Shown here in pieces: positions 61,401 through 64,000 of a stretch of DNA of 64,000 nucleotides. The translations under genes and the position numbers were made by a program. The stretch is taken from positions 1 through 64,000 of the forward strand of contig JASANC010003689.1 of the NCBI GenBank assembly GCA_030248135.1. The letters are read 5' to 3'. Positions within the stretch are counted from its first letter, which is position 1, and each line of letters starts with the position of its first letter. The notes under the pieces were generated by a model. It was given only the letters and a program-made list of their open reading frames with translations. It ran no database searches and had not been told where the DNA came from. Source of the DNA: Theristus sp. LFF4_11. Its lineage: Eukaryota; Nematoda; Chromadorea; Monhysterida; Xyalidae.

Positions 61401-62856
61401 TTCGCCACAGAAATGGCAACAACGTAATGAATGTTAGACTACAATAGCTCAAATCTGGTTCAAATGAAACGTTTGCTGATTTTCACAGCTAATTGCATTC
61501 CTGCGGTGACTTCTTCAAGTTACTAAAAAGTAACAAACGAAAAGCCAGCTAAACTCATTCACAACAGACAAGAAACCTGTAAAAAACACCACCGACCGAG
61601 TCCCGCCGGGTTATACAGGGTGTGGCGAACAGCATCGGGCGTCACGGACGCGCTACTTTTCACGGTTGACTTCAAGCGATATGTGGTGAACGGCACCACA
61701 TTGCCAGTGGGCCGAGTATAGTTGTAGTATTGCGAAGGGCTGCGCAAGAAAACAGGATACATTCATTACTCAGTAGTACTACACATTCCTTTCAATTCAA
61801 TTCATGTGGTTTGCACTGCATCGCAAACGCAATCGTCAGCAGATAAATTGACTGCATTTTGAGATGTAAACGAGTGCTGTTGATTGGCTTGGTGAGCTGT
61901 GGTGCTGCGAGAAAAAAATTGTCTTTGTCATTGACCAAAAATTGTCACCCTCTGCGTTGTCTGAACGCTTTTCTTGTTTAGCCATGGCTGAAACATCGCC
62001 TAAATCACTTGTCGTTCATTTTTTTAGAAATATCACGCTCGAACCCGCTCCCCATCCAAGCGCGACATAAAATCAGCCAGCCAGCTTGTTGTTGTGCGGA
62101 AAAACAGCGAGTGTCTGATGGCAACAACAACGTTACACCTAAAAATCGACACAAAAAACACCAAAACGCACCTCATTTCGAGCGGCGGCAGTGCTGCGAC
62201 GAGCACAACGGTCAATGCGACCGACATTGCGACGGCGACGAAGAAGGCGGGCAGAAGGATCTGAGCCGTCAGCGCTTTCCAGTTGCTGAAGAGAGCAATA
62301 TTAAAAAAACACGTTTGCACTAGAAAGAACGACGGCAAGAAACCTCGAGTAGTTTCTAATTCGACCAATAGAATAATGTGAATCCGTGCTGATAATAAAT
62401 ACCAACCAATCAATAAACGGATGTTGCAAATTGTAAAACTACATTTCGACAGAAGCACTAAACTCGCGCCACCGTAACCGACCGTGTGATATGCGTGAAT
62501 CGTTTCAAGACCACCGCGTAAAACTGCTGCGCGTGTAGTCGCCAGCCAATCAGCGGCACGAAAATCGGCGGCTCTTTCGGGCAGTCGCTTGACTGATGAG
62601 CGTCGAGTTCTTCTTCGTGCTCCGCATTTTCAGCGATTGCACTGTCACGAATTTCAGATTGGAATGTTGGTGTGACGGAGATGCTGTCGAGATGGAATGC
62701 TGTGGAACTAAAAGAGAGAACGACGGTTTACAGGACTGAAAGTCGAAATTGCCAACTAGCCCTTGCGCTAGTTGACCCAACGCAACTAAGCAACGCCCGT
62801 GCGTCTGCGGTGGTGTCGTCTGGTAAAATGTTGCTTTCATGCGGGGCGCACTCCTC
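52461..62856 (-). CDS. ABCA-type full ABC transporter, C-terminal half (partial; 5' part beyond the window)
   Basis: Lipid-transporter family (ABCA). Exons: 62856-62777 (tentative), 62707-62483, 62285-62172, 61739-61597, 61106-60789, 60448-60244, 60139-60034, 59728-59556, 59298-59008, 58649-58375, 57868-57742, 57261-57090, 56640-56469, 56012-55864, 55413-55175, 54705-54542, 53786-53683, 53529-53197, 52715-52461. All phases agree, giving about 1,214 aa. First comes the linker, then TM7 ([20 protein letters not shown]) and a large extracellular loop with Cys and N-glycosylation sites. TMD2 follows ([31 protein letters not shown]). NBD2 has Walker A ([10 protein letters not shown]), Q-loop ([10 protein letters not shown]), signature ([10 protein letters not shown]), Walker B ([13 protein letters not shown]) and H-loop ([12 protein letters not shown]), all intact. 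The C-terminal domain includes the conserved [14 protein letters not shown]. The ends of exons 54,542 and 53,197 are uncertain; the latter seems to use a GC donor. Confidence 0.9.
52779..52833. mobile_element. Half of the short palindromic MITE
   Basis: Reads GGGGCATTCATGAAGCAGTA and CGCGTAG, matching one arm of 17,030-17,112. The other arm is replaced by SINE-1-like sequence (TGTTGTTGTTGTT and on). Confidence 0.55.
57294..57454. mobile_element. MITE-1, full-length palindromic copy
   Basis: About 161 bp flanked by TA. Arms are inverted almost end to end: CAGTCGAACTCTAAATTATA, GATCAGCTGATTGGTTGGTG, GTCACGTGCATGCAT and complements. It lies in an ABCA intron. A further eroded piece is at about 57,580-57,636. 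Confidence 0.85.
58194..58365. mobile_element. MITE-1 copy next to a splice donor
   Basis: About 172 bp with TA flanks and ends CAGTCGAACTC and GAGTTCTACTG. Its right end lies 9 bp from the ABCA exon boundary at 58,375, so the donor GTAGAT is followed almost at once by the element. Confidence 0.8.
59306..59425. mobile_element. MITE-1 copy, right end eroded
   Basis: Begins CAGTAGAACTTAAAAAATTG, GGCAATCAGCTGATTGGCTG, with GTGGAGGCGGAGTCTATCCT in the middle. The right arm is truncated after AGAAAGCATGC. It lies in an ABCA intron. Confidence 0.65.
61124..61291. mobile_element. MITE-1 copy, diverged
   Basis: Begins CAGTCGATTTCTGAATTATA and ends GAAATAGACTG; inner arms TTAGCTGATTGGTT and CCAACCAATCAGCTG. 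It lies in an ABCA intron. Confidence 0.7.
61937..62006 (+). mobile_element. SINE-1 body fragment
   Basis: Contains GAACGCTTTTCTTGTTTAGCC and GAAACATCGCCTAAATCAC, matching the 3' body of the family-1 SINE. It lies in an ABCA intron. Confidence 0.5.
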
Positions 62857-63039
62857 CTGACGGCAATGTGCACCGCGCATGGTGGCAAGTGTACCACTAG
62901 CTTTGACTACAGTGAAAAATTGGAGCCAAGCCAACATGTTCCACTCTATCAGATGGGTATGAATCAGAGTCAGACACGAGTTCCAACAACCGCCATGTGA
63001 AAACTCGCGAACTGAGTGAAGGCCCGTTTAGCCGTCCGG

Positions 63040-63315
63040 ACGTTGACGCACGTCGCCGTACAGACAGACACGGACGCATAAACGATGACGTGAGATGAAG
63101 TGACGTGCCGCATGGTTTTAGAATTTTTGCTCGTTTATGCGTCCGTACGGCGACGTGCGTCGACGTGCAGACAGATACGGACGCATAAACGATGACGTGA
63201 GATGAAGTGACGTGCCGCATGGTTTTAGAATTTTTGCTCGTTTATGCCCCTGTACGGCGCCGTGCGTCGACGTTCAGACAGATACGGACGCATAAACGAT
63301 GACGTGACGTGCCGT
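63040..63315 (+). repeat. Tandem repeat, unit about 126 bp, with internal hairpin
   Basis: Nearly identical blocks contain ACGGACGCATAAACGATGAC, GACGTGCCGCATGGTTTTAG and TTTTTGCTCGTTTATGC. Each block carries inverted words (GGACGCATAAACGA / TCGTTTATGCGTCC), as if a palindromic element had been tandemly amplified. Confidence 0.7.
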
Positions 63316-63825
63316 GACGTGACGTTGTATTTTAGATTCTGCTCTAAAAAGCCGTACGTCACCAAGCAAAATTCAATAAAGTTATGTGCCAAATTGAAAT
63401 TGAATATTTGCGACAACAACCAATTTTGACTGGAGAATGGAGATTGCAACTCAAATTCGAAACAACCCACAGATTCAAGTCCTTTGAAATTTCGTCTTTC
63501 GCTTAAGTCTTTCGAGCAGTTCATTCCATGCAGAGCAGAAGAACAGGCGAAAACACATTGTGTTTTCCAACAGTGCGCGTGCACAAATAGTTTGCTGCGG
63601 CTGCACAATTGATATGGACTATACAGCCAGCGGCAAACGCGGCAGCATGGCGCAGTGGTTAGTTAATGGTTCGACTCGCAGACTGTGCAGATAAAAGTTT
63701 TCACCTTTTTTGCCGCACGACAAATTTTTTGGTGTTCTGTGGATTGCTATGATTTCAAAACAAAGTCACTCACAAATTTGCATTCAGCACTTCAGGCTCT
63801 GTTTTTTTTGTTGTGAATAGCCAGA
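63316..63825. other. Presumed ABCA intron or intergenic; tRNA-like SINE scrap at 63,640-63,700
   Basis: No exon was recognised. Near 63,643 the sequence GCATGGCGCAGTGGTTAG matches a tRNA A box, with a B box (GGTTCGACTC) only about 8 bp later. This looks like a SINE head with its anticodon arm deleted rather than a working tRNA gene. Confidence 0.4.
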
Positions 63826-63970
63826 TAATCAGCTAATTGGTTGGTGATCGTGATGCATACATTTTGTCCAAACCAATCTCATCCTCCCCACAGCGATGCC
63901 TGCACAGAAAGCATGCATCACGTGACCATCAACCAATCAGCTGATTCTCTATAATTTAGAGTTCGACTGT
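63826..63970. mobile_element. MITE-1 copy, left end eroded
   Basis: The right arm is intact (AAAGCATGCATCACGTGACC, AACCAATCAGCTGATTCTCT, TTAGAGTTCGACTG). The left arm begins in CCAGATAATCAGCTAATTGG. Confidence 0.7.
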
Positions 63971-64000
63971 GGAGTTCATGTGATGGCTGAAACTCACTGA

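Overview
This is a metazoan nuclear window. It shows GT-AG introns with polypyrimidine-AG acceptors, long repeat-filled introns and many transposon relics. The best organism clue is a 1.5-kb array at 10,940-12,488 that reads TTAGGC on the minus strand, the nematode telomere repeat. The gene families fit a nematode or close relative: ionotropic receptors without an amino-terminal domain, a degenerin-type channel and an ABCA transporter. The species cannot be named from sequence alone.

Left third (1-26.6 kb) is a receptor and channel cluster, all on the minus strand. Two tandem ionotropic-receptor genes (983-4052 and 9770-15278) share nine exons; the last eight have identical lengths in both copies. 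Between them lie an LTR retroelement, a GPCR gene that lacks its second half, a mariner-type relic and a foldback element. A DEG/ENaC channel (16,654-21,075, 11 exons, 553 aa) and a third, more diverged ionotropic receptor (22,606-26,562) follow. These would be membrane receptors or channels of a sensory or neuronal type.

Middle third (26.6-43.3 kb) is mostly mobile elements and satellites. It is flanked by two inverted copies of an unrecognised two-exon gene (30,149-31,050 minus; 41,692-42,571 plus) encoding short proteins with one hydrophobic segment and a conserved Cys-X13-Cys tail. The elements include four MITE families, one inserted into another copy of itself, two foldback elements, tRNA-derived SINEs and a roughly 149-bp tandem satellite.

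Right third: 43,304-45,566 (minus) holds an unusual gene built from at least 14 short exons, all joined at phase-1 introns. Most encode Gly-Asn-Asn triplets, and an Arg/Gly-rich tail follows. A tentative secreted Cys-rich gene lies at 48.5-50.5 kb. The C-terminal half of an ABCA-type lipid transporter occupies 52,461-62,856 (minus, 19 exons, about 1,214 aa); its N-terminal half lies beyond 64,000. One palindromic MITE family has seeded many of its introns.

Exon models were built by eye from splice signals, phase continuity and family motifs. No alignment, database search or transcript evidence was available.
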